The notes: a model not told the origin generated them from the letters alone. A DNA stretch of 64,000 nt from Pseudomonas sp. Irchel 3E20 (GCF_900187645.1 NZ_FYEE01000009.1:62001-126000), one strand, 5' to 3'; shown: positions 27,345 through 37,296, counted from the stretch's first letter. Numbers and translations are program-made.

Positions 27345-30300
27345 AAATCCTTGCCATCCGCCTGAAAAACCTCGCCTCCCTGGCCGGCCCCATTGAGATC
27401 GACTTCACCGCCGAACCCCTGGCCAGTACCGGCCTGTTCGCCATTACCGGGCCCACCGGCGCCGGTAAAAGTACCTTGCTCGACGCCTTGTGCCTGGCCC
27501 TGTTCGGCAGCGTGCCACGGCTGAACAACACCGGCCGCGACGCCAAGGTGCCGGACGCCGACGGCGAAATCGCCACCAGCGACCCGCGCACCCTGCTGCG
27601 CCGGGGCACCGGCGAAGGCTACGCCGAGGTGGATTTCGTCGGCATCGACGGCCGCCGCTACCGCGCCCGCTGGGAAGCCAACCGCGCCCGGGACAAGGCC
27701 AGCGGCAAACTGCAAGCCAGCCGCCAGAGCCTGCGCGACATCGACCAGGATCGCTTGCTGGCCAGCCAGAAAGGCGAATACAAAACCCAGCTCGAAGCCG
27801 CCCTGGGTCTCAACTTCGAGCAGTTCACCCGCGCCGTGCTGCTGGCGCAGAGCGAGTTCAGCGCCTTCCTCAAGGCCGACGATAACGACCGCAGCGAACT
27901 GCTGGAAAAACTCACCGACACCGCCCTCTATACGCGCCTGGGCAAGCGCGCCTTCGACAAGGCCAAGGAGGCCCGCGAAACCCACAAACTGCTGCAGGAT
28001 CAGGTCAGCGGCGTCACCCCCCTGGCGCCCGAGGAGCGCGCGGCCCTGGATGTGCGCTTTAACGAAGCGCAGCAGCAGCTCAAGGCGCGCCAGGCCAGCC
28101 TCAAGCAGTTGGAAGCCCAACACGGCTGGCTCAAGGAACTGCGCCAGTGGCAAGCGCAGCAACACAGCGCCGCCGAGCAACTGCACCAGGCCCAGCAGCA
28201 CTGGGACAGCCTTGCCGGGCAGCGCTTGCAGGTCGCGCGCTTGGAGCAACTGGCACCGCAACGCCATGAATTCGCTCGCCAGGCCCACCTCGCCCAGCAG
28301 CTCACGCCCCTGGCGGCGTCTATCGAACAGCACCTGAGCCAACAAAGCGCCCTGCAAGCGCAACAGGCCCAACTCGAACGGGGCCAGGCGCAGGCACAAC
28401 AGGCCCTGGCCGAGGCCGAACAAGGCCAACATCGCGCCGCGCCCCTGCTGCGCCAGGCCTTCGCCGAACAACTGACCCAGGCCCGCTTGGCCAAAGACTG
28501 CGCCCACAGCGCCGAGCTCAAGCAGCAAGCCGAACAGGCCTGCGCCGAAGGCCAAGCCACCCTCGACGCTTTGCGCGAACGGCAAACGGCCGTCGCTGCG
28601 CGCTTGGACAACATCGCCACGCAACTGGCCCAAAGCACGCCACTCGCGCCCCTGGCCGACGCCTGGAACGCTTACCGCGATCGCTTGCAGAACCTGGTGC
28701 TGGTGGGCAATCGCCTCAACCAAGGGCAAGCGGAGCTGCCGGAACTGGCCCGCAGCGCGGCCGTCGCCGCCGAGCAACTGACCCAGCAGCGCCAACAGCT
28801 GGAGCTGCTGTACCAAGAGGCCGGGGCCGAGCCTCAGGCCGTGGCCGAGCAGATCCAGTTGCTCGGCACCCTGTTGCAGGACAACCGCAAGCACCTGCGG
28901 GCTCTCGAAGAACTGACCCGTGTGTGGCGCCAACAGCAAGAGCTGGGCAGCCGCAGCCTCGACCTGCAGCAGCGCCAACAACAAGCCCTGCAACACCGCG
29001 AACGCCTGACGGGTGAAGGTGTACAGGCCAAGCAGCAACTGAGCGTCGCCGAACAGGCCCTCAACGTCACCCGCGAACTGCTGGAGCGCCAACGCCTGGC
29101 CCGCAGCGCCAGTGTCGAAGAACTGCGCGAGCAATTGCAGGACGACCAACCCTGCCCCGTCTGCGGTAGCGCCGAGCATCCCTACCATCAACCCGAAGCC
29201 CTGCTCCAGAGCCTGGGCAAGCACGACGAAGGCGAGCTGACTCGCGCCCAACACGCCGTCGAACACCTCAAGGAAACCCTCATCGAGCTACGCGCCCAGG
29301 TCGGCGGCGTGATCGCCCAGCAAAAAGAGCTGCTGCAACAACAGGAGCAACTGGCCAACCAGCAGCAGGCCCTGGCGCCCCTGCTCGACGCCCACCCCCA
29401 CGCGCCGGTGTTGCTTGCCCAGGAAGCCGCCGCCCGCGACGCCTGGCTGGCCCAACAAAGCAGCCAGTTGGAGCAGCGCATCAGCCAGGACGAACAGCGC
29501 CAAACCGCGCTGCAAGCCCTGCAACAGGACGCCACGCGCTTGCAGCAGCAACTGCGCGCCGCCGAAACCGCCGCCCAGCAGAGCGCGCAAGCCCTGGAAA
29601 AACAGCAACAAGCCCTGGACAGCGACCGCCAGCGCCAGGAGGAAGAGTGTGGGGTGTTCGCCAGCCTGTTGCCCGCCACCACCCTCGCCGCCCTAGGCGA
29701 AGCACCGGCCGCCACGTTCATGCAGTTGGACCAGCAGATCGCCCAACGCCTGGAGCAGTTGGAGCAGCAACGGGACGAGCGCGAGGAAGAACAGCGGTGC
29801 CAACAAACCCTGGAGCTGGAGCAAGAACGCCAGCAGGCCCGCCAGCTTCAGCAACAAGCCGCCGAACAACAGTTCAGCACCCTCGCCGCCCAGCAACTGG
29901 CCAGCCAACAAGCGCTCACTGCGCTGCTGGGCGAGCAGCCCGGTGCCGAACAGTGGCAACACACCCTGCACGAACACGTCGAGCAGGCCCGCAGCGCCGA
30001 AGCCGCCGCCCGCCAGGCGCGCCAGGACAACAGCGATCGCCTGCTGCAACTGAGCGCCGAACTCAACGCCGCGCAACAACGCCAACAAGCGCTCCAGGGC
30101 GAGGCGGCAGAACTTGAGGTGCGCCTGGTGCAGTGGCGCGCGCGCCATCCGCAACTGGACGACGCCGGCCTGGTGCAATTGCTCGACATCGACGAAGTGC
30201 AGTTCAACCAGATGCGCCAAGGTCTGCAGCACAGTGAAAAAGCGCTCGAACAGGCCAAGGTGCTGTTGCACGAGCGCGACCAGCGTTTGCAGGAGCATCA

Positions 30301-30982
30301 GGCTCAGCACAATGACTACCTCGACGCCGAACCCCTGGCCCAGGCCTTGGCCGAGGTGCAAGGGCAACTGGCCGCCAGCGAAGAACACAGCGCCCAGTTG
30401 CGCGCCGAGCAGGCCGAAGACCAGCGCCGGCAAGCGGCCAACCAGGCCCTGGCGCAGCAGATCGCCCAGGCCTATGACGAGTATCAGCGCTGGGCGCGGC
30501 TCAATGCGTTGATCGGCTCGGCCACCGGCGACACCTTCCGCAAGATCGCCCAGGCCTACAACCTCGACCTGCTGGTGCACCACGCCAACGTACAACTGCG
30601 CCAACTGGTGCGCCGCTACCGCCTCAAGCGCGGCGGCAGCATGCTGGGGCTGTTGGTGATGGACACGGAAATGGGCGACGAACTGCGTTCGGTGCATTCG
30701 CTGTCGGGGGGCGAAACCTTTTTGGTGTCCCTGGCCCTGGCGCTCGGTTTAGCGTCCATGGCCTCCAGTACCCTGAAGATCGAGTCGCTGTTTATCGACG
30801 AAGGCTTTGGCAGCCTTGACCCCGAATCCCTGCAACTGGCCATGGACGCCCTTGATGGCTTGCAGGCCCAGGGGCGCAAGGTGGCGGTGATTTCCCACGT
30901 GCAGGAAATGCACGAGCGTATCGCGGTGCAGATCCAGGTGCGCCGCCAGGGCAATGGCCTGAGCACCGTGGAGGTGAAATGA
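27341..30982 (+). CDS. sbcC: SbcCD exonuclease subunit C (SMC/Rad50-like ATPase)
   Basis: 1213 residues. The N-terminal ATPase half has Walker A GPTGAGKST (37-45). Two long Gln/Glu/Ala-rich coiled coils flank the zinc hook CPVC (605-608). The C-terminal half has signature SLSGGETFLVSLALALGLA and Walker B LFIDEGFGSLD, ending with the D-loop. Slightly longer than E. coli SbcC (about 1050) because the coils are extended. ATP-driven closing controls the SbcD nuclease. Both ends overlap neighbours by 4 bases (sbcD upstream, GST-like gene downstream). The high Gln content of the coils is notable. Confidence 0.95.
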   Translation: MKILAIRLKNLASLAGPIEIDFTAEPLASTGLFAITGPTGAGKSTLLDALCLALFGSVPRLNNTGRDAKVPDADGEIATSDPRTLLRRGTGEGYAEVDFVGIDGRRYRARWEANRARDKASGKLQASRQSLRDIDQDRLLASQKGEYKTQLEAALGLNFEQFTRAVLLAQSEFSAFLKADDNDRSELLEKLTDTALYTRLGKRAFDKAKEARETHKLLQDQVSGVTPLAPEERAALDVRFNEAQQQLKARQASLKQLEAQHGWLKELRQWQAQQHSAAEQLHQAQQHWDSLAGQRLQVARLEQLAPQRHEFARQAHLAQQLTPLAASIEQHLSQQSALQAQQAQLERGQAQAQQALAEAEQGQHRAAPLLRQAFAEQLTQARLAKDCAHSAELKQQAEQACAEGQATLDALRERQTAVAARLDNIATQLAQSTPLAPLADAWNAYRDRLQNLVLVGNRLNQGQAELPELARSAAVAAEQLTQQRQQLELLYQEAGAEPQAVAEQIQLLGTLLQDNRKHLRALEELTRVWRQQQELGSRSLDLQQRQQQALQHRERLTGEGVQAKQQLSVAEQALNVTRELLERQRLARSASVEELREQLQDDQPCPVCGSAEHPYHQPEALLQSLGKHDEGELTRAQHAVEHLKETLIELRAQVGGVIAQQKELLQQQEQLANQQQALAPLLDAHPHAPVLLAQEAAARDAWLAQQSSQLEQRISQDEQRQTALQALQQDATRLQQQLRAAETAAQQSAQALEKQQQALDSDRQRQEEECGVFASLLPATTLAALGEAPAATFMQLDQQIAQRLEQLEQQRDEREEEQRCQQTLELEQERQQARQLQQQAAEQQFSTLAAQQLASQQALTALLGEQPGAEQWQHTLHEHVEQARSAEAAARQARQDNSDRLLQLSAELNAAQQRQQALQGEAAELEVRLVQWRARHPQLDDAGLVQLLDIDEVQFNQMRQGLQHSEKALEQAKVLLHERDQRLQEHQAQHNDYLDAEPLAQALAEVQGQLAASEEHSAQLRAEQAEDQRRQAANQALAQQIAQAYDEYQRWARLNALIGSATGDTFRKIAQAYNLDLLVHHANVQLRQLVRRYRLKRGGSMLGLLVMDTEMGDELRSVHSLSGGETFLVSLALALGLASMASSTLKIESLFIDEGFGSLDPESLQLAMDALDGLQAQGRKVAVISHVQEMHERIAVQIQVRRQGNGLSTVEVK

Positions 30983-31581
30983 GTGAGGTGACGCTGTATT
31001 CCTTCCGCCGCTGCCCTTATGCCATGCGCGCGCGCATGGCTTTGCGCTACAGCGCGGTGGCGCTGCGTATCGTGCAAGTGAGCCTCAAGGCCAAGCCCGC
31101 CGAAATGCTCGCCCTGTCGAGCAAGGGCACGGTGCCGGTGCTGGACACGGGTGCGGGGGTAATCGACGAAAGCCTGGAAATCATGCACTGGGCCCTGGCC
31201 CAGCACGACCCCGACGATTGGCGGCTACAGGGCAACCTACCCGCGCAACAGGACAGCGCCGCGCTGATCGAGGCCAACGACCGGGTGTTCAAGGTGCACT
31301 TGAACCACTACAAGTACGCCGAGCGCTATCCCGCGCACTCCATGGCGTTTTATCGCAGCCAGGGCGAAGTGTTCCTCACCGACCTGGAGCAACGCCTGCA
31401 AGGGCGCGACGCGTTGGTGGCCGGGCACCTGAGCCTGGCCGACTTTGCCCTGGCGCCGTTCGTGCGCCAGTTCGCCCATGTCGACCGCGACTGGTTCGAG
31501 CAGGCACCGTACCCGCGTGTACGCGGGTGGCTGGGGTCGATTCTGGCGGCGCCGTTGTTTGTCGCGATCATGGCCAGGTAA
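30979..31581 (+). CDS. Glutathione S-transferase family protein
   Basis: 200 residues, cytosolic. The N-terminal thioredoxin fold opens SEVTLYSFRRCPYAMRARMA, with a CPYA glutaredoxin-like active site (Cys 12) and the cis-Pro motif KGTVPVLDT. The C-terminal helical domain contains GHLSLADFALAPFVRQF, matching the GST N-capping box region. The Cys instead of Ser/Tyr suggests an omega-like thiol transferase. Its start overlaps the sbcC stop by 4 bases, so it belongs to the sbcDC operon, although a direct link to DNA repair is not evident. Confidence 0.88.
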   Translation: MSEVTLYSFRRCPYAMRARMALRYSAVALRIVQVSLKAKPAEMLALSSKGTVPVLDTGAGVIDESLEIMHWALAQHDPDDWRLQGNLPAQQDSAALIEANDRVFKVHLNHYKYAERYPAHSMAFYRSQGEVFLTDLEQRLQGRDALVAGHLSLADFALAPFVRQFAHVDRDWFEQAPYPRVRGWLGSILAAPLFVAIMAR

Positions 31582-31590
31582 ACCTGGCCA
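31571..31590. terminator. Hairpin overlapping the GST stop codon
   Basis: Perfect 9-base stem TGGCCAGGT / ACCTGGCCA with a 2-base loop, spanning the TAA of the GST-like gene. It lacks a T tract, so it may be an mRNA-end structure or attenuating hairpin more than a classical terminator. The convergent small gene ends seven bases away. Confidence 0.35.
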
Positions 31591-31596
31591 CGTACC

Positions 31597-31770
31597 TCAG
31601 CGCGGGGTCTTGTGATCCAGTGCGGCGTAGAAGTTGGCGCTCTGTTGCAGGTATTTGTGGGTGTAGGTGGCGGATTTCTTGTCGCTGATTTCCACACTGG
31701 CACTGGCCGGCAGGACCACGCTGGCAGAGATGGCGGATGCGGCAATAACGGAGAAGAGATTGAAATTCAT
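31597..31770 (-). CDS. Small secreted protein, 57 aa
   Basis: The frame begins MNFNLFSVIAASAISASVVL and has a signal peptide ending PASA. The mature part (starting SVEISDKKSATYTHKYLQQS) is only about 33 residues, hydrophilic, and ends DHKTPR. GAGG lies at good spacing before ATG 31770. Codon use is normal for the genome. No family is recalled; the size and export signal suggest a small periplasmic protein. It is convergent with the GST-like gene. Confidence 0.65.
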   Translation of the reverse strand: MNFNLFSVIAASAISASVVLPASASVEISDKKSATYTHKYLQQSANFYAALDHKTPR

Positions 31771-31946
31771 CGCGTAAACCTCGGGGTGTTGGTTGGCTTG
31801 CTTGCCCGTTGGGGCCGTGAAGCCAACTTACGCCCGGGGCAACGCCGCGATGAAATTCTTTGTAACACTACTTTCTATCACTGGGATTGATACTAAGACG
31901 CAGGCCCCATCAACCGCGGGCTGCGACCGAGTGACGCAGCCTCCCC

Positions 31947-32249
31947 TCAAACCCCCTCAGATTCGTTGTCGCCCTCATCGCCGTCGTCGCTGGGGCTGAA
32001 TGCACTCATGCACACCAGCAAGTGCTCGCCAGAGTCGCTGCTGATGTTCCAGCGATTGAGTACCGCGTCAAACCGGGCCTGGGCCACTTGTTGGGCATTA
32101 AAGCGCCAGCGCCGGGTGTCCCGGCCATCCATGCACTCGACCTGCAACAGGTCGTTGTCGAACGAAAATTCAAAACAGAACAACCCATCGATTTCCAGCA
32201 TGTTGCTGTCTTTGAGGGCGCTGCTCAGGGTTTGGCTTGCATCAGTCAT
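31947..32249 (-). CDS. Small acidic protein, possibly DUF5629 family
   Basis: 100 residues, soluble and acidic, with a Ser/Asp/Glu-rich tail (SPSDDGDEGDNESEGV). The core (NMLEIDGLFCFEFSFDNDLL, then CMDGRDTRRWRFNAQQVAQA) looks like a small conserved Pseudomonas family that I recall as DUF5629; that name is from memory. It is divergent from the large DUF6543 gene with 172 bases between starts. The function is unknown. An immunity or chaperone role for the neighbour is conceivable only by position. Confidence 0.7.
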   Translation of the reverse strand: MTDASQTLSSALKDSNMLEIDGLFCFEFSFDNDLLQVECMDGRDTRRWRFNAQQVAQARFDAVLNRWNISSDSGEHLLVCMSAFSPSDDGDEGDNESEGV

Positions 32250-32421
32250 TGGAGGCGATCAGTCGTGGAAGAGGCGACATCATAGGCCAAAACCCTCCAG
32301 CGGGCCCCAGCCAAGTGCGGTCCAAGGCAGTTTCTGTCGGTAGCCGGTTACCGCATGCGGTTATTTTTTGCGTTTTACCCTTGGGCCAGATTCCCCTCAA
32401 TCACACGCAAAGGACTGCTTC

Positions 32422-35400
32422 ATGCCCGACTCCGATACCTCATTGCCCTACCGCGCCACGGCGACCCTGGCCGATATCGTGCGAGCCCGCTTCGCCGACC
32501 GCCCAACCTTGCGATCGGTCGTCACCCAGATGCTGCGCACAGCCATCACGGAAAAATACTTTGACCTGGATATCGACCGCCTGCGGCTTGCCCGGCGCGG
32601 CCAACAGGACGCCCCGCTGCTGGTGGACATTGCCCTGGACTACCTGGGCACCTCGGCTGGCCTGGCTGTCTTCAGCGCCGAGGACGCCTACCTCGAACTG
32701 GACGCCGTGCCCCTTACCTACGCCACCGATGCCACCTACGAAGGCGAGAACAAGACGCTTGACCTGGAGGTCATCGCCCAACTGATCCGCGAGCTGCCGC
32801 TGACCCTGCATATCGTGTTCCAGGAGCGGCTTGCCGCTTACTGGAACCAGGAGGCCGAACCCGGCTTTAGCCGCTGGCAGTGGCTGGCCGACCTGTTGCA
32901 GGGTGCCTTGCGCACGGCGTCGGCGCGCACCGCCGGGCTGAACGCCGAGCAATTACACCTGCTGGCGGCGATCTGCGACTTTCCCGATCGCCGTGACCGC
33001 GCCAAACAGGCCCTGGTCGCCCATGCCTATACCCTCGAAACCCGGGTCACCCGCGCCGGCCTTAGCGTGGATATCCAGGCCCCGGACCTGTTGTTGGTAA
33101 ACGGCCAGACAGCCTTGCTGTTCCGGGTATCCGGCACCTTGGAGCGCTACCCGAACCTGGACGCATTCGGCATCGCCTGGGGGCAACGCCTGGAGCAACA
33201 ATTCCTGGCCGACACGCTGACCTGGTGCCGCTACGAGCCGGACGGCGATATCTTCGATATCCAGGCAGCGTTGATTCTCAATCAGCAACTTGAAGACCTT
33301 GCCACCCTCAAGCTGCCCACCCGGGGCGGGGTCGAGCGCCTGGAGCAACGCTTCGCCAACCTCACCAACCCTGCTGTGCACTTTCTGGGCAGCCCCAGCC
33401 CCGCACCGGCCACCCTGGAGCCACTGGCCCGCGCCCTACCTGGCTGGCTGCGCCAAGCCTCGGCCGAAGACAGCTTCGCCTACCGCCAGCGCCTGCTAGC
33501 GCAAGTAGGCCTGCACCAGGCGAACCAGGGCCGCTCGTACCTGGACGGTATCGAAGACATCCGCCGTTTCGCGGCCAAGCGTTTGCGCGAGCAGATGCGC
33601 CTCGACCAGCCCCAGGCTCCAGGCTACGATCCCGACCAATTGGAACTAACCTTCGCAGTACCGGTCGGCACCCTGGGCAGCGGCTATCTGGAGCCGGTGA
33701 CCATGAGCCTGACCGACCTGGCCCTGAAAAACCTGACGGGTAAGCCCAAGGGCAGCATGACCATCCGCCACACCGGCGACCAATTGATCCAGGACTGGAC
33801 CACGCCCCAGTACCTGGAAGATCTGGTCGGCCGGATTGACATCGGCAAGCACTACCCGCAACTGATCGCCAGCCTGTTGATCGATGACAGCACGCAGGCT
33901 CGCGAACGCGAGGCATTGTTCCGCCAGCAACGACCCGCCGAACTGGCGCAGTTGGCTCTGGAGCTGCAAATCAAAGGGCAGTTCGGCCTGACCCGGCGGG
34001 GCTGCCGCTATGTCGATGCGGTCATGCAGCCGACCACGGCCCGACGCATGATCGACGACAATGAAATCGTCATGCGCCCCTTGGCCCTGTTGCGCAGGCC
34101 GGGGGCAATGGCAGACGTGGTCAGCCACATGTTCATCATCGAGCCGTTGAACCCGGATATTGGCCCGCATTTGCTCTATCGGCCTCTGTATGCCGAACAA
34201 CTGCACGAGTACCCGAGCCGCGCCGCGCTGCTCCAAGCTATCGCCCAACCGGGAGCGTTGCAGGACAGCGTGCTGACCTGGCTGAGCAATGGCGCGCGGG
34301 CAGTCTATGACCACGGTGGTTTTATCGAGCCACACTATGTGCGCTTTGGTGTGGGCTCCGAGTTCGCCCCTCTGGAGCGCCCGAAACCCGCAACCCTGGC
34401 CGCACCCGACGACGACAGCGCGTTGGAGTGGCTGGCGGCGTTGCGCAGCGGGCAACTGCTGGCACAACTTTACGGCAGTGAGGCCCGGGCCCTGGTGGAT
34501 CAGGCAGAACAGCAATCGGTCTCGACCGCCGAAAGCCGCTGGGCCGTATTTCTGGAAGGCTCGGGCCTGTTGTTCAACACCCTATTGATGGCCGTGCGCG
34601 GCCCACTGGCGGCTGTGGGTTGGCTGTGGCAACTGACCGCCAGCCTGCAGCAAGACATTCCGGCCCTGGCCGACAATGACCCGGCCACACGGGAGCCGGC
34701 CCTGATTGACCTGTTACTCAACATCGCTCAGGTCCTGTTGCACGCCGGGTTGCCGAGCGAGCCTGCCCCCTCCCTGGCTGGCGACGCCATACGGGACACC
34801 CAACTGGCCCTCGAACGCGTGCGCCGCCCCACGCCCTACGACACGCCGGGCCACCGCGCGATCTTGCAACAAGGCACCGTCGGCATTCCCGCCGAGCCAC
34901 CGGCGGGCGGGCGAACCTTGGTGGACTTCCCCCGTTCGGCTAGCCGCGACTCGGCACTGGCCCACTTGCTGGAGCAATTGCTCGGCTTCAATGTGCCTTG
35001 GCCCTCACCTCTGCCAGAACCTTACGAGTACCCACCGTTAAAAGGCTTGTATCGCATTGACGGCAAGTTCTATGTATCGGTCGCTGGCCTGCTATTCCGC
35101 GCCTCAGTGGTGCCAGGATTCAACGAGGTGTTCATCATCGATGAAAAGCGCCCCGACCACCGGGGCCTCAAGCTTAAAACCGATGGCCACGGGCGCTGGA
35201 CACTGGACCGCGGGTTGACGCTCGAAGGCGGCGGCCCCGGGCCTCGTATCCAGGCGCTGCTGCTGCAACAGCGCCAGCAGGCCGAACGCCTGGCCACGCG
35301 CAAACTGCAGATACAGCAAGACCTCAACCCCTTGATCGACACCCAGAACGACGCCCTGATCCGGCTTAGGGCGACGCGCACGGAGCAAGAGGTCCAGCAC

Positions 35401-37236
35401 CGCAAACTGCAACTGGTGTGGAGGCTGCTCAATAGCGCCGACGACGCCCAACTGCCCGGGTTGCAGGCGCGCCATACTCAGGAAATGGAAACCGCCCACG
35501 CCCTCAGGACCCAGGTCAAGATCCTGCTTGAGACCTACCAGCAGCGCCTCCAGGACACCATGGCACTGCGCCAGGAACTGATCGACGTGCTGCGCAAAAT
35601 CGAAGATATCGACCGCAAGCCCGTCCATGCCGCCGAGCGATATCAGGCCTACACGACCATTTGGCGGCTGCAACTGGCGGCCAACCTGATGATTCGCGAA
35701 CTGGGCAGAGACCTGATGTTCAGCAGTCGTGGCGAACCGCTTTATGAGCTGCGCAAACGGACGCCGGAATACCTGAGCCAGGGCATTCCTGTGGCGTACT
35801 ACGAGTTCATTGCCAACTACACGGAAAACCTGGCCATCACCGACCAGTTGATCGCCGCCACCGAAGACACGGAGCAGACCCTGGCCCAACTGGCCCTGGA
35901 CTCGCCGGCCGGCGCCGCCACCCGCGATACCTTGCTCGCCAGCGTGACCCAACCGGAAGTGTTTTTCGCCATGAACCTCAAGCTCAACAGCCTGGAACTG
36001 CTGCGCGAGCTAAGCCTGAACCTGACCGCCGCGGAAGGCAATCCGATGGAGACCTATTACAGCAACCAGCTCCAGGCCTCCGAATTGCGCAAGGTGATTA
36101 CCGCCCACATTGAGATGCGTTGCAGCAGTGGCTACAGCCTCCAGGAGCGCCGCAGCGTGTTCGAAACCATCCTGGTGCAATACAAGCAGTTCCATACCTC
36201 CAGCTCGGCACTGGCGGACCTTAATTCGGCTTACTTGCGCCAACCCTTCCAGGCCCGGTTCGTCGAACGCCTGCACGAAGCGCTGAACAGCGTAGAAAGC
36301 GAACTCGAAGCCCTGGCCCGCGAAGAAGAGCAACTGCAGGTCAACTTACCGGTGTCCGTGCCATTTCGCCCCAAAGCCGCGAGTAAGCGAGTGTTCAAGG
36401 TGCGCAACAAAGGCTCCCTCATCGGCGACGTCACCCCCCGCACGGCGGACCAACCCCTGCCACAGATCGACGTGGTCGACGTAATGACCCACCAAGCGAT
36501 ATCCAGCTTCAGCGAGCACGAAGATGGTTGGGTGGAAGTCATCACCCAGACGCCCCAACGAGTTGCCCCGGTGACACCGCCGCGCGCCCTACCCGCCCTG
36601 CGCGAGGCTGGGCAAAAACTCATGGCACAACGCGCCGGCATCGAAGGCACCATCAGGTTCCAGCAGAACAAACTAAAAGACCCGCAACGCCGACAGGGGA
36701 TCAACCCCCTGGACTGGGACACTATGCTCAACACCCAGGCCGACCAGTTGGACCGCGTCGCCGATGAAATTCGCGCGACGCACCTGGACAAACCCCAGGC
36801 GCAGGCGCTGCTCGACGAGTTCCAAGGTGCCGCCCGAGACATGCGCCAGCAAGCTCGGCAGTTCTGCATTGACGGCTATAAACAGCAGTTACCGTCCCCG
36901 GAACATATCGACTACCTGTGGATCAACGGCGCCGTGGACATCAACCTGGTGCATCGGGCCAAGCCAACGGCAGCCGGTGATTTTCTTGCCGAATACGCGA
37001 TCCGCGAAAAAGGCGCCCCGGCAGACAAGGTGCTGTGGTACGCACACTTTCACTACGCCAGCGCCGACGCCGCCAAGGTTGACTACAGCCGCGCCCATCT
37101 GAAGCTGCCGCACCAACGCTTCCTGACGCAAAAGGATTTGCTACTGCGCCAGCAGCCGGGCCAGGAAAAAATAGCCGACGTCGTGTATGTGCGGATCTAT
37201 CCGCCGCTGGATCGGAAGCTGTTCCTCAACCTCTGA
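32422..37236 (+). CDS. Very large DUF6543 ('dermonecrotic toxin' domain) protein, 1604 aa
   Basis: No signal peptide. The middle region has the wording of Pseudomonas DUF6543 proteins: ARALPGWLRQASAEDSFAYR near 350, LRLRRGCR-like segments, and IGPHLLYRPLYAEQLHEYPS near 590-610. A hydrophobic stretch at about 715-740 could insert in a membrane. Residues about 940-1090 are strongly helical and probably coiled coil (LLLQQRQQAERLATRKLQIQ). The C-terminal third contains a module starting SKRVFKVRNKGSLIGDV. ATG 32422 follows AAAGGA. Such proteins are annotated as toxins by resemblance to Pasteurella/Mcf-type toxins, with activity mostly untested. No secretion genes adjoin it, and I see no NEL ligase or ADP-ribosyltransferase motif. 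Confidence 0.8.
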   Translation: MPDSDTSLPYRATATLADIVRARFADRPTLRSVVTQMLRTAITEKYFDLDIDRLRLARRGQQDAPLLVDIALDYLGTSAGLAVFSAEDAYLELDAVPLTYATDATYEGENKTLDLEVIAQLIRELPLTLHIVFQERLAAYWNQEAEPGFSRWQWLADLLQGALRTASARTAGLNAEQLHLLAAICDFPDRRDRAKQALVAHAYTLETRVTRAGLSVDIQAPDLLLVNGQTALLFRVSGTLERYPNLDAFGIAWGQRLEQQFLADTLTWCRYEPDGDIFDIQAALILNQQLEDLATLKLPTRGGVERLEQRFANLTNPAVHFLGSPSPAPATLEPLARALPGWLRQASAEDSFAYRQRLLAQVGLHQANQGRSYLDGIEDIRRFAAKRLREQMRLDQPQAPGYDPDQLELTFAVPVGTLGSGYLEPVTMSLTDLALKNLTGKPKGSMTIRHTGDQLIQDWTTPQYLEDLVGRIDIGKHYPQLIASLLIDDSTQAREREALFRQQRPAELAQLALELQIKGQFGLTRRGCRYVDAVMQPTTARRMIDDNEIVMRPLALLRRPGAMADVVSHMFIIEPLNPDIGPHLLYRPLYAEQLHEYPSRAALLQAIAQPGALQDSVLTWLSNGARAVYDHGGFIEPHYVRFGVGSEFAPLERPKPATLAAPDDDSALEWLAALRSGQLLAQLYGSEARALVDQAEQQSVSTAESRWAVFLEGSGLLFNTLLMAVRGPLAAVGWLWQLTASLQQDIPALADNDPATREPALIDLLLNIAQVLLHAGLPSEPAPSLAGDAIRDTQLALERVRRPTPYDTPGHRAILQQGTVGIPAEPPAGGRTLVDFPRSASRDSALAHLLEQLLGFNVPWPSPLPEPYEYPPLKGLYRIDGKFYVSVAGLLFRASVVPGFNEVFIIDEKRPDHRGLKLKTDGHGRWTLDRGLTLEGGGPGPRIQALLLQQRQQAERLATRKLQIQQDLNPLIDTQNDALIRLRATRTEQEVQHRKLQLVWRLLNSADDAQLPGLQARHTQEMETAHALRTQVKILLETYQQRLQDTMALRQELIDVLRKIEDIDRKPVHAAERYQAYTTIWRLQLAANLMIRELGRDLMFSSRGEPLYELRKRTPEYLSQGIPVAYYEFIANYTENLAITDQLIAATEDTEQTLAQLALDSPAGAATRDTLLASVTQPEVFFAMNLKLNSLELLRELSLNLTAAEGNPMETYYSNQLQASELRKVITAHIEMRCSSGYSLQERRSVFETILVQYKQFHTSSSALADLNSAYLRQPFQARFVERLHEALNSVESELEALAREEEQLQVNLPVSVPFRPKAASKRVFKVRNKGSLIGDVTPRTADQPLPQIDVVDVMTHQAISSFSEHEDGWVEVITQTPQRVAPVTPPRALPALREAGQKLMAQRAGIEGTIRFQQNKLKDPQRRQGINPLDWDTMLNTQADQLDRVADEIRATHLDKPQAQALLDEFQGAARDMRQQARQFCIDGYKQQLPSPEHIDYLWINGAVDINLVHRAKPTAAGDFLAEYAIREKGAPADKVLWYAHFHYASADAAKVDYSRAHLKLPHQRFLTQKDLLLRQQPGQEKIADVVYVRIYPPLDRKLFLNL

Positions 37237-37248
37237 CCGGCGCCCAAT

Positions 37249-37281
37249 AAAAAAGCCGCGATCTGAGGGTCGCGGCTTTTT
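37249..37281. terminator. Bidirectional Rho-independent terminator
   Basis: Stem AAGCCGCGA / TCGCGGCTT flanked by A6 on the left and T5 on the right, so it works in both directions. It ends the large DUF6543 gene (stop 37236) and the convergent MMPL/YCF48 pair (stop 37297). Confidence 0.9.
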
Positions 37282-37296
37282 CAGTTTTCAGCCCAG

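Noticed and set aside
27260..29266. Long minus-strand frame opposite sbcC
   Set aside because: Antisense to the sbcC coiled coil; leucine/glutamine-rich because the sense strand is Gln/Glu/Ala-rich.
32422..37236. NEL-type E3 ligase or ADP-ribosyltransferase effector
   Set aside because: No recognisable NEL catalytic Cys region or R-S-E type motif was seen; only the DUF6543-like wording supports a family.
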